A stretch of 64,000 nucleotides of DNA from Cloeon dipterum (lineage: Eukaryota; Arthropoda; Insecta; Ephemeroptera; Baetidae), in contig NC_088787.1 of NCBI RefSeq assembly GCF_949628265.1, forward strand, positions 16,110,501-16,174,500, in the 5' to 3' direction. This document shows positions 37,101-50,200 of this stretch, piece after piece; within the stretch, counting starts at the first letter, position 1; each line of letters begins with the position of its first letter. Position numbers and translations under genes: made by a program. Below the pieces are notes generated by a model. That model was given only the letters and a program-made list of their open reading frames with translations. It was not told the DNA's origin and searched no databases.

Positions 37101-39560
37101 ATGGGCGATACTGCTGATATAATCGGCTTACACAAAGGATTTTTTAATATTTGAAGAAATAAAATGGGGCTGGTAGCATCTTCGTGGCATAAAAACGGCC
37201 CATAATGTGATGTGGGTGCCACAAAAGGCGCCCGCCGACCAACGCTGAGCTTTTTGCCGCTCAGAATAACGCTATCGCCGGCGAAACTCGCCCCCTGAGC
37301 CTACTCGCTGTTGCTATTTTTTTAACTCGGGGTAGCCTTAAAAGGCGGTGGCAGCAAAAATGACTTTATCGTCGCGCTTGGAACTCTTTTCCTCGCCCTT
37401 GATGCCAAATAGAATCTGTCCGCTTTGCTCCGTCGTCGTAGTAAAGACCCGATTATTATTTTTTTTTTCACGGAGAATCGAGTTCGTTTTTCTGTTTCCA
37501 CTAGTGTCATTTGCAAAAATCGTGCACCGCGCCACTCTCCCGCGAGCAGCAGAGTGCTCGTCGCCACCGCTGTAATTAATGCAAATCCTAAGAATTGGGT
37601 TTTATGAAGGCAGATTTTTCATTTTCATCGCGCTCCAATTTGCATGCACTGCTCTCGGTTTGGAGTTAATGGAAAAATAGCAAAAAAACGCAAGCTCGAG
37701 AAAAAGTTGGCTTTGCTGCCACCACAAGCATCATTATCGCGCTCAGCGATTTTTATGTTTTATTTATGGCCGTTCGCTCGAATCAGAATATTAATAACTT
37801 CGAGACAGGTTCAGCTGCTTCAGCACCAGATAGCTTTCTTCTTATTGAAAAAGGTATGCATTCGATTTTTTATGCACAAACACTTGACGGGCACTTTTTG
37901 AACCCGTTTTTAGCGTAGATAAGTTGCAACGGCATAATATTTTGCTATCAAGTAACATTCTAATACGTCCCGGTTTGGAATAGCTGTAATTTTTATTTAT
38001 TCCGTTCTCATGGGCAATAAATAAACTTTACTACCGAGTTGGGAAAGAAGAATTGTATCTAAACCACAGATTAGGGAATCGTGGAGGGAAGCAAAAATTT
38101 TGCAGCAGTTTCATGGGTGCAAAATCGAACCAGCGCTGGTTTGGGTTAAGTCCTATTTGGAAATACAAAAGCATCTCTTGCAAAATGAAAATATTTTCTC
38201 GCTTTTAGAAATTTTCCTACAACGCGAAGTGCATTGAAAAATGATAACGTAAGGAGAGCTCATTTGAAAGTTAAAGACTGAGATATTTCACTGAAGGAAG
38301 GCGCGGAAGGCAGAAAGCGCCCTAGACAGACAGGTTGCATTTACACTCTTGATACACTTCTGCGGCGGCGAATATTAATGAATGGCCTCGCAGCTAGCGC
38401 TGCTCTTTTGAGTACGTTTCCCGCCCTATTGAATGCATTTTTCCTCCGCTAATTAAGTCAGGCCAACGGCAGCGAGGCATTAAAGCTGCATGATGCTCAC
38501 TGTAATTCACTAATTTTAAGCCATATTAATGGAAATGACATGCAAATTGACTGCTCAAAGCGAAAATTTACTCGCACAAACAGCGGCAGCAGCAACTAGG
38601 AGCAAGCAAGCAAGCGAGCGCGACGATGGCGGCAGCAGCAGCAGCAACGTCACTCGTATTGGTGTGTAGCTAATTAATTCCCATTTGCTCGCGCCACGAC
38701 TGGAGTACGCGAGTGAGAGAGAAGCAGCGTGTGTGTAATTATTTAAGGGCCAGAATAATATACACGAGACGCGAGCGATTTGATTGTTCCTGGAGAAGGA
38801 GCCCCGCGCTCACGTGCCACAATACAGCCAAGGTGAATCGGTAATGATTCCGGCTAATAACACATTCAACACTCCTCCGGCATTGTGCAAACAGACCTCT
38901 CTGGTAATTATAATGCGCAGGGAGGCCGAAAAAGGATGCAGACGATTTGGCATTGAGGCTGGCTGACTGGAGCTCGCGGCGGCGTCGCCACCGGCTTCTT
39001 TCCCTCGCAGCTCTGCTCATTCACACGGCGGCTTCGGCGAAATGAATTATTAATTCCCGCCTCTGTACGCCAGTTGATTCCTCTTTTACTGGCGTGAAGT
39101 GTCCTCTCTGCGAGGCTTCTGATGCCATAATGCATGAAAGAGATCAAAAGTGCCCTTTGACACTCGTAAACAGCGTTCAAAGCGCACGCGGCTACAAGCC
39201 TACATTTATTTCCCGGCCATTTCAAGCGCCTTCCGACGTTAAGAAATGCCAATAAAATAGTTAAGCTTTGATCTGCGAGAGAAACTCTGAGGGAAATATG
39301 CAAGAAATTTAAAATGAGCACTCATATTTTTCATGTTGTTGATTTTGTTATAGCTCAATGCCCTCAGCTGTTGGTTTGTTTCCATTAAATTGATTTTAAA
39401 TATTAATGCGAATTCCTCTTGTTTGATCTGGCACTCTAAACACTGCAATGTATGTTATTTTTTCCTCAAATTAATCAGCAAAACAATCATCATCAGTAAA
39501 TTCGAGTTTCGAAACTCTCATGTAAATAATGCGTCAATGAAAAGCAGTGTGGCACGATAC
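34101..39560. other. Gene-free stretch
   Basis: No supported coding exon. It contains a GTT/TTG run at about 35,520-35,550, a CAG run at about 38,628-38,645, and CpG-rich patches around 37,190-37,300 and 38,940-39,000. Possibly part of a long intron or an enhancer field. Confidence 0.4.
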
Positions 39561-39571
39561 TTTCGAGGATG

Positions 39572-39990
39572 ATTTATTATCTTATTTATTCTCACACTTT
39601 GTCATAATACATTAATGTTATCACAAGTCAAATACAAGTATAATCATGTATATCAAAAATATCATGTGAGAAAGGGCGACACTTCAGGATAACACGTTAC
39701 TTGCGGACAAAGCCGAAGTGAGCCTAGACTAGTAATCGTAACATATCACAAAAAATCACACATTAAAATCTTGCAATCACATACGCCTTGCAGATGGTAG
39801 GAAACTGTGCCGCAGAGCAGTCCTTCAATACTGGTGGCACATCATTCCACTCTTTTACGACGCGAAAGTCAAACACATTTTTGCCTAGGTCGGTATTGTG
39901 TCATCTGTTCTGGAATATCACACAATCTAAGGAAAAATATTCACTAGGGCAGCTTTGACCGTCGTTGATCTGTCACCATCTAGCCGCACT
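39572..39990 (-). mobile_element. Degenerate 3' end of a non-LTR retrotransposon (LINE)
   Basis: On the minus strand the stretch from about 39,985 down to 39,765 reads as the C-terminal end of a LINE ORF2. The recognisable block is NTDLGKNVFDFRVVKEWN then DVPP, the R-x-V-x-x-W-N-x-[LV]-P motif that closes many Jockey/CR1-type ORFs. There is an in-frame TGA just before this block, where a Trp codon is likely, and a frame change further upstream. The ORF ends at VIARF-stop, followed by about 190 bp of 3' UTR and an A-rich tail (AATAAATAAGATAATAAA, at about 39,572-39,590). It is old and inactive. Confidence 0.65.
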
Positions 39991-40320
39991 TGTACTTGTT
40001 AAACAAAAATTAGTTATGCTCTTGTAGCAAAGTACTTAAACAGCACTCAACAGCAAAAGTGTCCCGAGATTAATTTAAATTATTCAAGTCGTAAAAACCG
40101 AAAGCAAATGTTAAAACTATTTATGCAGTTGGAGAGGAAGAATAAAGTTTGTATGCGAGCTAGTGGGAGCGGGACAGTTGTCGGCAAAGACATTTTCAAG
40201 AGCTGCCGCGCTTCAAATTAATGGCATCCAATGCCACGCTGCTCCTTGTAACCTACATTAGGGAAGAAGCCAGCGCGTGGCGAAAAGTTTTTCACTTGAG
40301 ACTTGACTTGCTGCATGTTT

Positions 40321-40385
40321 AATCACATTCATAGCATTATCATGTGTGTGTGTGTGCGCGCGCGCGCGCGACTGACTGACTGTAT
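40321..40385. repeat. Compound microsatellite (GT)n(GC)n(GACT)n
   Basis: Runs of GTGTGTGT, then GCGCGCGC, then GACTGACTGACTG follow one another at about 40,341-40,382. The alternating purine-pyrimidine part can adopt Z-DNA. Confidence 0.7.
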
Positions 40386-43300
40386 GGCTGCGTGTGTATG
40401 TCTTACACAAGCACTTTGCATGATTAAAGTGGCAAGTCGGCAGTTCGATATTGCACCATTAGGAATTCATTTCCATAATTTGCATAAGCGTTTGATTCGC
40501 TGTGATGGTATATATAGGTTTCCTTTGTGTTACGAATTTGAATCAAGCTGCAAATCTTCAGAGAAGTTGTGCGCCATTGGTAGACGGAAAAATATGCTGA
40601 TTCCTTTCAAATACACAAGTGGGATTGAAGTTTTGATTTTTAACTCATCTAATGTTCTCTAGTGAATTGATGTAACTGCATTTTATTCCAACTTAAGAGG
40701 GCATGTATATTAAACAGCAAAGAAGATTACAATAGCAGCTGTCGTGTTTCAAAGAACACACCATGAAGACTTTCTTTTTACTATTTTTTATGTTTATGGG
40801 TTTGGATAATTGATAATAGCATAAAATTATAAATATAAAGGGAATCAACGTCGAAAACTCAAATTTTTAGAAGTTCGTCAGGAAACTCTGAATATCAAAG
40901 AATTTTTTTAAATCGGCTGCGCGTTAGCTGCGGTCCAGTACATTTTGACGTCATCTCTGCTTGAGTCTTGTAATGAAGAGACTGCAGTGGGAATGTTAGG
41001 TTGGTTCTTGAATTTTCCTTCTCTGTCCATGACAATTTTATGTCTAACATATTCGGCAAGGACCAACAATCAGGAGAGGTGTTTTCCTAATCTTCATCAT
41101 ATGTAGCTCTGTGACTGATGACGGATCACTATCTTTGATCAGCGGCCGATTCCAAAAATTCCAATTGGCATTCTTATTTCCAGGTTTTTTGGCCAATCAA
41201 ATGAATTTATTTTTTCGCTTATATATATCCTATAATGCCTGGTTTTCGATTTGCTTTGGTTTCAATTTTATTTTGCAGGGGCGTGCAGAAAAAAAATGAA
41301 ATTAGGATGTCACATTTTTCTAATCCATTATCAAAGCGAAAAGATTTCTCCACAGAGCCATTAAAGAGCAAGTTATTAAGTAAAGAAATTTTCCCCTGGG
41401 CGTGCATTTTCGAGCAATTTTCTCCCCTCGTTCTCGCCGTGAAAGTGCATATCCGCGACGGAGTGAGAGTGCAACTCGTTTGCATCCCCCGGCCGAGACT
41501 AAGAGCTGCGAGAGGGCCGGAAAAAGACTCTAATGTAGCGCAAAAGGTGTCATCTCGGCTGATGCGTTCGCGACAAATGAATGATCCGCGCGCGACGGTG
41601 GCGGCGGCATGACGAGGCCAAATTGGCCGGTGAAAAATGAGCGAGAAGGGCAGAGAGATGACTAGTTAGGTCGGTGGCTGGCGAGCGGCTCATCAGAGCA
41701 AAGAGCCTTTCTGTGTCGCCGTCGCGCGATCATCGCCAAATCCCCCGCCAAAGAATACACTCGAACAATATCCATTAAACAGACAGACTACCCCAAGGCG
41801 TCTCATCTGCACTTTTACCACGCGCGCATAATTCCATTTCCGATGCCCTCAACTTTACTCTCAAAAACGTCGCCCAACTTGGAGGAAAGCGACCGAGGCG
41901 AGCAGAGAACTCTGCTTTTGCTGGATAACACACACCCCATATATTTATAGGCGAGAGCGGCCTACACTTATTGCTTTCGGCCCGCACTTTGTTTCTGGAT
42001 ATTTTGGGGCGCGCACAATATTACCCTTTCCCATCGTGCAAAAATACAATCTCTCGCTGTTCCTACGTTCTTACGCGTATTTACTTATTTCTCGCCAACT
42101 TCCAAAAATGCCCCCAGTCAATATCGAGCTGTAAATCCATTGAGGCCGAACCTCCAAGTTTCCCAAGAGCGCACGGATTTGCAATTTGCCGCAGAGCAAA
42201 TAGAGTAGGAGGATTTACCACAGCTAGTTTCTCTTCACCGGATGGCGGGAGCGAGATTCAAAGTTTTGGCAAAATTTTCCAGCGTGTTCCTTAACTAATT
42301 TGAATACATGTTTAGAAATTAAACGCTCAAAATTTTTGAAACGCACTCTTTTGCTATGATTTAAACTTTTACTTTCAATTTGCAATGTAGGCAGATAATT
42401 TTTAGAGGGTAAACATTTTATTTTTTACACTATTTATATATTAAATTAACAGTTCAAAGTGAAATAAAAAAGTTGTGCACACGAAAAATACAGTTGTTTA
42501 TTCGTTTATTTTGTTAACACATGTTTTGAAGTTTTGATGTTTTTCTTCCTTGTATATTTTAGCTTTTGATTTAGCCTAAAATTTCACAATTCTTAAACAA
42601 ACTTTAAGTATACTTAAATCAGCCCAGCAAAATTAGGTTAATTGGTCATTATGTAAAAATATTTCATCTGTGTCATTCCTACTGAAGATTCTTGAAAATA
42701 ATACATTTTCATAATTACTTTCATTCCATATTTAGACTTGATTGAAGCAGAAGTTTTCGATCGTGAAACAAAAAGCTCCTCGCCTCCCCTCAATACAGAT
42801 GCTGAATAATTAGACACTCGCCCCAGGAGGAAAATTCTTGCGGCATGAATTCCTCTACAATGTTCAAAACCACCCTTTGTTTTCATCTTCGCCCCCCGCC
42901 CCTTCCCCTGGCGACCGTTGCCTACGCGATCAGATTCCTAACTTCGCGCCTAATTAAATGTCGTGCGCACAAAAGAACAGAGACATGAAATCTGAGCCGA
43001 GCATTGATTTTGTGATCCATTACGCGCGGCTCGGAGAAAAAGCAAAGGGGCACAAGGAATTTGCTCTCTCGTCGGGTAATCCTCTCGGTGGTGATCCTGT
43101 CAGTCAGATAACCCCTGCGGGGTTAACTTAACCCTGCTCTCTCATATCACTTACCCCCTAACTAACCGCATCCGCCACCGAGCTGCTAAAAGCTAATCAG
43201 AAAAATGAATGCCCGCTCATTGGCTGCCGAGCGGCCAGTTTGAGTGCCGCAGTCTCAATTCAAAATCAATCACGGTCACTGCAGCGGCACCATCCACGGA

Positions 43301-45338
43301 TAATAAATCGCGGCCCGCGTGTCTCTATCCGCTGATCTGTGTCCTCCATCATCAGCAGACCGCACCAGCTGGACCGCTGCATCAAGATTTATCGCCCGGC
43401 TTTTTCACGCGCTGGGCCTCGTTTGTTCCGTTCGTTTTTCCCTCGATGACGACAGGCGACGCGTCCGCTGCTATCGGGCACCCTGTATGAGCAGGGGTGC
43501 ATTTTCCGATGCACCCCGCTTGCACCGGCTGGACTGATAGCGAAATCCGTGCGCCGACGACGCCAAGACGCCATTTGATCATGCTGCCAAGCTACTCAAA
43601 TCGAGTGGAAAAAAATTTATGCTCCTAGTCCTAGACGTTAACCAAAGCTGAATGAGCTATTTATTTTGATAGCTGCTATAAATTTAAATGTTTGGAGAAG
43701 AAATTTTTATCACCTATGTTATGAAAACCGATTATCTGTCTCTAAAATGAATGATTTTTTTTCATGGTAATCCTTAAAAATGTATTTTTGACTGTTTTTT
43801 AACTTCATGATTTATTCTGTAAAGGGGTTTCATATACCACATGTGTCCCGCAGGTTTGATTTAAATATATACTGAGTAAAAATAAACAAATATTGGCAGT
43901 AAAATATTTCTAGATTAGAAAGTGCATGAACAATTAGAAGATAAAATGCAAAAAATAAACTACAAAGGAAATTTAACTCCCCAATGCAGATCAAAGGAAA
44001 ATAATAACTCCGGAATAGAAATATATCGATTACTGATCAATGAAACTGCTACCTTAATGTGTTTCATGCATAGTGATGGGAATTCGGCGAATGCCTTCAA
44101 CTTAAATTGTTTATTTTATTGTTCAAATTTGCAATTCAAATTTAGCAACCAAATTTACACGTTGCTAAAGCAAATGAGCTCCCAAGTATGGTGGTATAAT
44201 ATTTAACTTCCGAGTAAATATTTATAATACCGAGGGGTACATGAGCAAGGGAATAGTGGAATCAGGCTAGAACTCTGCAGCCACTTGTGGGCCCATGGAA
44301 ATGCATAAGGACGTGTTGGACACACAAGCTGATTCGATTGGCAAGGCTCTTTGAGTCAATCAATGGTCCTCAAATAATTATAACGGCCGCCTTATTCCAG
44401 TCAGTTTATCGAAAAAAGATTATTCCTTTTGCCACTGCGTTCAATTTTTGTATTCCAAATTTTGGTAGTGCCCCTTAGGAAATTCAAACTTAGCTGTCGG
44501 TATGTATGGTATTTTAAACTCAAGCATATCTTTATCGTGAATTCAGATTTTTCCAAATTTCCCAAAAAGTAAACGTTTTCGCTTGATTTTGATCCCTTTC
44601 ATCGCGATCTATCCAATGGTGTACGAATTATGAGCTAAATTTCCCTTCTGGTTGAATAAATTGTAATTTCCGAAAAGGAAACACTGCTCGCCGCTTGATT
44701 AGCATGCATACTTTTGAGCCCATTTTCCCAAAAATGTAGATGGCAACCAGGGAAATATTTAGCTTTTCCGGCTTTTCCTAATTTTGAGATATTATTCAAG
44801 TAAAGGTAAAAGGATTTTCATTTACATATTCCTACAATGGTGTGCAAAATCAATCAATCCCAATCCTTCATGAAAAATAAGGTATATCCACTCTGATTAA
44901 TACCTGTATACTGGTTTCCCAGATCTTCTTTTGTAAACCATGAATAGCTTTTTAGTTTTTTTACTCGTTTAAGGAAAGGATCAAATAACAACACTTCGCT
45001 ATAAACCTCATCCCCATCACATTCAATGCGAATTCTATAGGGAGCCTGGCTTTGTCACTCACTATACACTATAGTACCGAACCCGAGGACAGCAGCCGAG
45101 CGACTGCATGTCTATTCAAACTGATGAGCGGGCTGAGCGGCAACAAAAACACGAAATTAGCGCCCACGACAGCAGCAAGTACATAATATTCTGCCGGAGG
45201 CTGCTGCGAAATCAAGAGCCGAGCACGTGCCCGTCATATTTGCAAGCATTAATAGCCGCGGCATGCTTTTTTAGTGCCGTCGTGAGTTTTTATGGGTGGG
45301 ACGGGGGAGCATAAAGAGCAAGCAGATAGCAGCAGCAC

Positions 45339-45340
<2 letters not shown>

Positions 45341-45384
<44 letters not shown>

Positions 45385-45404
45385 GGTCGGTGTGTGTGTG
45401 TGTG
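45341..45404. repeat. Microsatellite (CT)20 followed by (GT)7
   Basis: An uninterrupted CT run from 45341 to 45381 is followed by CGTCGGTCG and a GT run to 45404. It is a long polypyrimidine tract able to form triplex DNA and a GAGA-factor type site on the other strand. Arg/Glu-rich and Ser/Leu-rich reading frames over it are artefacts. Confidence 0.85.
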
Positions 45405-46405
45405 ATAGAAAAAGAGTCGCAGCTTTGTGGCTGACTGAGGATATAAAGAAGCAGTGGCTTTGAGCCTGCGGCGAGATACACATAAGGAGGCGGCTGTGGA
45501 GGCGGCGGCAACCCGGCCTATCGGGCTGTGAATGAGAGCGAGCCGTCAGAGTTACGACCACGCGTGTTTTGATTTGACTTTGCCGGTGTCGAGAGGTGTT
45601 TATTCGCCAGGCATCTCATCCCCGAGGATGCGGTGTGACAGTGGGAGCAGCAGATCCGCGGGGACCGCACATAAATCTCAATATAATCAAACAGGAAGAG
45701 AAACAAAATACAGCCAGCCACGCCTGCTTTCTTTTCCATTTTTCTCTGTGTTTTTTGCCTGCTTGTTTTCTTCCTCACCTGCTTCTCTCCTTTTTGCGCT
45801 CCGTCGGCTGTGTGTACTTTTGCTCTTTCTCTCGCTCTCTCGGCGCCCGCGAATTTATTACTGTGATGATAATAAATATTAAAGAAGAGCGGTAAGATAG
45901 CTGTGGAGTTTATTGTAATAAAAAGCGGCCTGCCGGCATTAGTGCGGCGGGCGAACTTGCGCTTTTTGCGCATATTATTTCGCATTTTAGGGCGCACGCT
46001 CTCAAACCGTGTGTTTTTCACTCTTAAGGAAAGACGCCGAAGAGCTGGCCAAATGCTATTAGCATTTTCGGTGTGCTGTAGCCGCGTCAGACGGAAATAA
46101 AACAATTTGGCTGCTTACAAAGTCGCTGTAATTACAAGCGCCGCAGTTTTTGCATATTCTCTGTGCTGCGTTTTGTCCGGTTTCCTTTGAATGCTAATGA
46201 TTATTTTTGCCCTCGTTTAAAGTGGGAATTAATGTTAATCTTTCTTGACAACAGCGTGTAAACATAATATATGATGATAAATAAGTGTAACATAGTTGCT
46301 CTACTTGTTGCATCAAGAGAAATAACATAATATATCGAATGGTTGGTCTAGAAGCACCTAATTAAGTAATGTTCATTGCAATGAAAATGGAGTGAAATTT
46401 AATTT

Positions 46406-47271
46406 TATTTTATTTATTTAAAGAAACACCAATGGTGTACAACAGATATAGACATGCATAAATATTAAAGTACACTAGCACGCATGAGAGTCAATGGGAT
46501 CTTCTTGCATTCCAAAAAGTGGTAGAACTTCACATATTCATCACAGTATACACATTTGCAATCGAAACCGGCCTTACAATGATATTTCTTGTTAGTACAG
46601 TAAACATAATGATAATCGTGACAGGCGTGCCTGGTGAAAACATGTCTATTTAGAAAACAGGCATTTTTCCAGCCCGGATCGCCCATTGCAGGGGTGCCAT
46701 AGAAATCCCCATCGATCTGGGAGAGCTTGAAAAGTCTATTAATAATAAAGTTATTGTAAGCAGCAGTTTCTGAGAGTGAGAATTTCTTAAGAAGATCATC
46801 AACAAAAAAGTCAGTGTCAGCAAGCTCATATGCTAGTCTAGATTTCATAAATTTTGACAGTGCTAAGGCTTTTTTGAGAAAACGAGATTTTGCAGATTCT
46901 AACTTATTTAAGTCTGTTAAGGTAAGATATGGCCAGATTGCCTGTATGCCGTAACTAGCGATTGGTGCTATGGCTAAATTAAAAAGCTTTAATGCTGTAC
47001 TGACAGATGATTTGGTGAGAGATTTTAATTTTGATGTAGCGAAAATAGCGGCTCTTACTTTCCTATCCACATGTTTAGAGAAAGAGAGACCTGAGGATTG
47101 AAATGTGACACCCAAATATGTAAACTCTGTAACAAAATCAATTTTTTCATCATTTATAGAAAAAGTGTCACTCTTCTTTAGTCTGCCTTTGCCCTTGTTC
47201 CTGAATTTTAAAATTTTACATTTGGCCAGATTTAATTTTAAGTTACGTTTGCCGAGGTAATTTGTCAAACT
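46406..47271 (-). mobile_element. 5'-truncated LINE insertion with 14-bp target-site duplication
   Basis: A minus-strand insertion of about 866 bp is flanked by the identical 14-mer GTGAAATTTAATTT at 46392-46405 and 47272-47285. The reading frame is open from the truncation point (about 47268) to a stop at 46465 (267 codons, no internal stop). It encodes the part of an ORF2 that follows the reverse-transcriptase catalytic motif: NLKLNLAKCKILKF, then YLGVTFQSSGLSFSKHVDRK, and at the end a Cys/His motif C-x2-C-x7-H-x3-C (CVYCDEYVKFYHFLEC). The endonuclease and catalytic core are missing. The 3' end carries a short UTR and a TAAA-type A-rich tail. An intact frame and a perfect duplication indicate a recent, dead-on-arrival insertion. 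Confidence 0.88.
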
Positions 47272-47285
47272 GTGAAATTTAATTT

Positions 47286-50200
47286 GAATATGAATAATTT
47301 GAGATTCACACTGAATCTAATTTTTCGTTTTTTATATTGCATTAAATTGTGGTTAAATAAGGTCTACCGGGAAGAACCAGCCAACTATTCTATGACATTT
47401 GCTCCTCTTGTAATGTTTTCAATAATTTTGTATCTCTAAAATGAAATACTGCATATATGCGTTTCTCGCAAAATCAAAGCAAATATTTATTCGATGATGC
47501 GATTGATGAACAGTTAAAATGGTCTCTACTCTAGTTTCCAAAACCTGTTTTTGAGTTAAAAACACATTAATTATTAATCCTTTGTGTTGTGATTGTATTA
47601 GAGGCCGCTGTAATTTAACAAAACCAATTTTCGAAAGGATTTTCCACCTCATTACATTTTACATCCCTCAGGTAATGCAGTAACGATTTCTTGGGTAAAC
47701 AAACGTGCGCACCCAACGGTATCAATATCACTGGCGGCCTCATCTTCAGCATACAAAACAGACTGACCGGCTGGAAGAAAGGGAGCGGTCGGACGAATTT
47801 TCTCTGCTGACGCCAGTTTTATACTTTCTCGCTATTCTGTATTGGCCGGCGGCCCGTGTTTCAGGCCTCGTCAGCTCAAAGGCGCAGGAAGTCTGGACGG
47901 AAGCGACCATATTCGGCGCGTTTTGGATTTATATTTTCTGAGAGCAACGGCATCAGTTACAGTTGAACGCTCGCAGCGTCATAAATTCCAACATCAAAGA
48001 GGAGAGAGAAAGACACACACACATTTCGCTGCCTCTTGTGTTCGGAGCGCAAATTTTTAGGCATCCTTTAACGGCGAGTGATTTTTAATATTGCGCACAC
48101 GTCGCGCCCGTGCCGGACCTTTGCTCTTTCTTTTTCCGCATTTTCACATTTCGCACCCTTGATTGCCTTGTGGAATTTATGTACTCTCGGCTCGTCCGTG
48201 TGCGACGCGTATGTGCGTTAAACTACATCATTAATGGGGGAAATAACAAAAAGAATTCGCCCCGAGGAGAATCATTATGACGGACACTAAATCTCTTCAA
48301 ACTCTTGCGTCGAGCGTGCCGGAGAATATTGGCAAAGTTTTCGGCCCATCAAGCGTTATTTAATAACCACACATCGCGAAAAGCAGGCGAAACTCCGCTT
48401 CCGTTTATGTAATAATATTGTTATTAACACACGGCTTTAATGTTGGTAGCAATATGCTTTCCAAGCAAGATTAAATCGAACTAATCTGCGATAAATCTCG
48501 TTGCCACCTGACGTCTGTTTATATTTTCTCAGGCAGATGGGGTGGAGTTTAATCAAATTAATCGAGTGTTGAAAGGGAATTCCGTGAAAGGTAGTTCCTT
48601 TCGTATCGCTCTAACTTTGTTTGACCTTTACGCTCGAGATACGTTTCTCGTCAGGGAATATGCGAAAAAAGTGACGTCCAAGCTGCATATCACGCAGGGT
48701 GAAAACAAAAATATATTCCATTCTCGAGATCCCATTTTCCGACGCATGAATAAACAGAGCACGCATGATAACCTTTAAAATTGAGGCTGTGAAATATTTA
48801 AACGACAGCGCAGCATTTCTTCGTCGGGCAGACAGCGCCAGCTAGACTACAACGCCCATTTCCGTGCAGTTTTTGTATGTGTCTGTCCGTGAAAAATTAA
48901 TCTCGCAAGTGGAAGAATCCCCGAGATGCGTGTTATCTTGAATGATGGGCTGAAACGTGTGCAATCCTCATCACCTCGCAAGGAGATGGGGCCGTGCGCG
49001 CGTTACATTTCTGACACATTTCCACCCAAAATCACCTTGTGCTCAGGGAGCAAGTCTCAAGTCGAGCGGAAAAAAGCTGTCCGGCCCATTTTTACTCGCG
49101 CGGATAGAAATTAAGCCGCGGGGACGCCGGCGGATGGGGGGGGGGGCGAACAAAGCATGCGAAAAAGTCTTTGAGCACGGCGGGCGTGAGCGATTTGATT
49201 AATGTGCAAATGAGCTGCCGCTGCCGAGGTTGGCCGTCGAGCAAAAATTTCGCAGGTACTCAATCTGTTAAGAAACTTTTGTGCCTGCCAAGACGAGAGT
49301 TAGATGAAAGAGTGCGGCGGGCGCAATTAAAAAGAAAATCCCCATCAGCGTAAAATGATTTTCCTGCAGCGGCGGCGACGACGGCGGCGGCTACAGGGCG
49401 ATTCGTTTAAAAATCGCTCTGCCAGACTTTTGGCCCTTTGTAAGCGAGCTTTTTCTCGAAAATAATTATCCGCCATCACAGAGCGACGCGGTGAATAATA
49501 ATAAGGAGGGCTGTCTAATTAAGTGCAGCGAGTGCGATGGGAATTGTCCGCCGCCTACCGAATAAAAGCCTCGACTAGACTTATGGTGTGTGTATTGTGT
49601 GTGTGTTTGTTCAAATGCTAAATTAAATAAGATTCATGCGTGTGCACGGCAGCATTGTCGGTTGCCAGCCTAATAAATTATAATCTCTAGGCGCGGTGTC
49701 GCCTTGCAAGTTCGTGAAGTGAAATTTATTTGCTCGTCAGCGGCCTACGCGCTTACATGTTCCACCCCGATGTGCCAGCTTTCGGGGATGGGATTTGCCC
49801 CGTTTGAAAGCGTTCGATGTGGGCGGGCGGAGGGCTTCTTCGTGATATTAAATCAAAGACTAAACCAGGTTTTGTGGTAATGTCTGTCGCCCTAAAATGC
49901 TCAAAGAAAGTTTCTTGAGAAAATTCATCTGATTGGTGGCTATTTTTGAGAATATTGTGAGCGCCATGGCAGTCTTTGATGACTATCATCGTTTATGGAA
50001 TTTTTATAATTCTTTCAAATATATTAAGGGATTGTAAATATCATTTTCTACACTACCCTATAATTTTCATTATAAACAATAAACAGATATTTAACATGAA
50101 AATCAAAGATGTTGTTCCAAGTACAATATGTAAGAAAGTTTTTTAGTGCTCGAAATAACTTTTAAAATCAGGCGATTAATTCTAATCCAGTAATCCAATG

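Larger units (their letters stand above)
39991..46391. other. Gene-free stretch with CpG-rich blocks
   Basis: I see no supported gene. CpG-rich blocks lie at about 41,400-41,730, 42,880-43,570 and 45,520-46,030. A nested palindrome is at 43,110-43,133 (AACCCCTGCGGGGTT overlapping GGTTAACTTAACC). Reading frames here are short or low complexity. Confidence 0.4.

Noticed and set aside
45271-45561. Reading frames with Arg-Glu or Ser-Leu runs
   Set aside because: They lie across the (CT)20 and (GT)7 microsatellite and are its translation, not a protein.
45518-46105. 195-codon minus-strand frame
   Set aside because: Arg/Lys-rich composition from a CpG-rich region, no known domain, no splice or promoter context.
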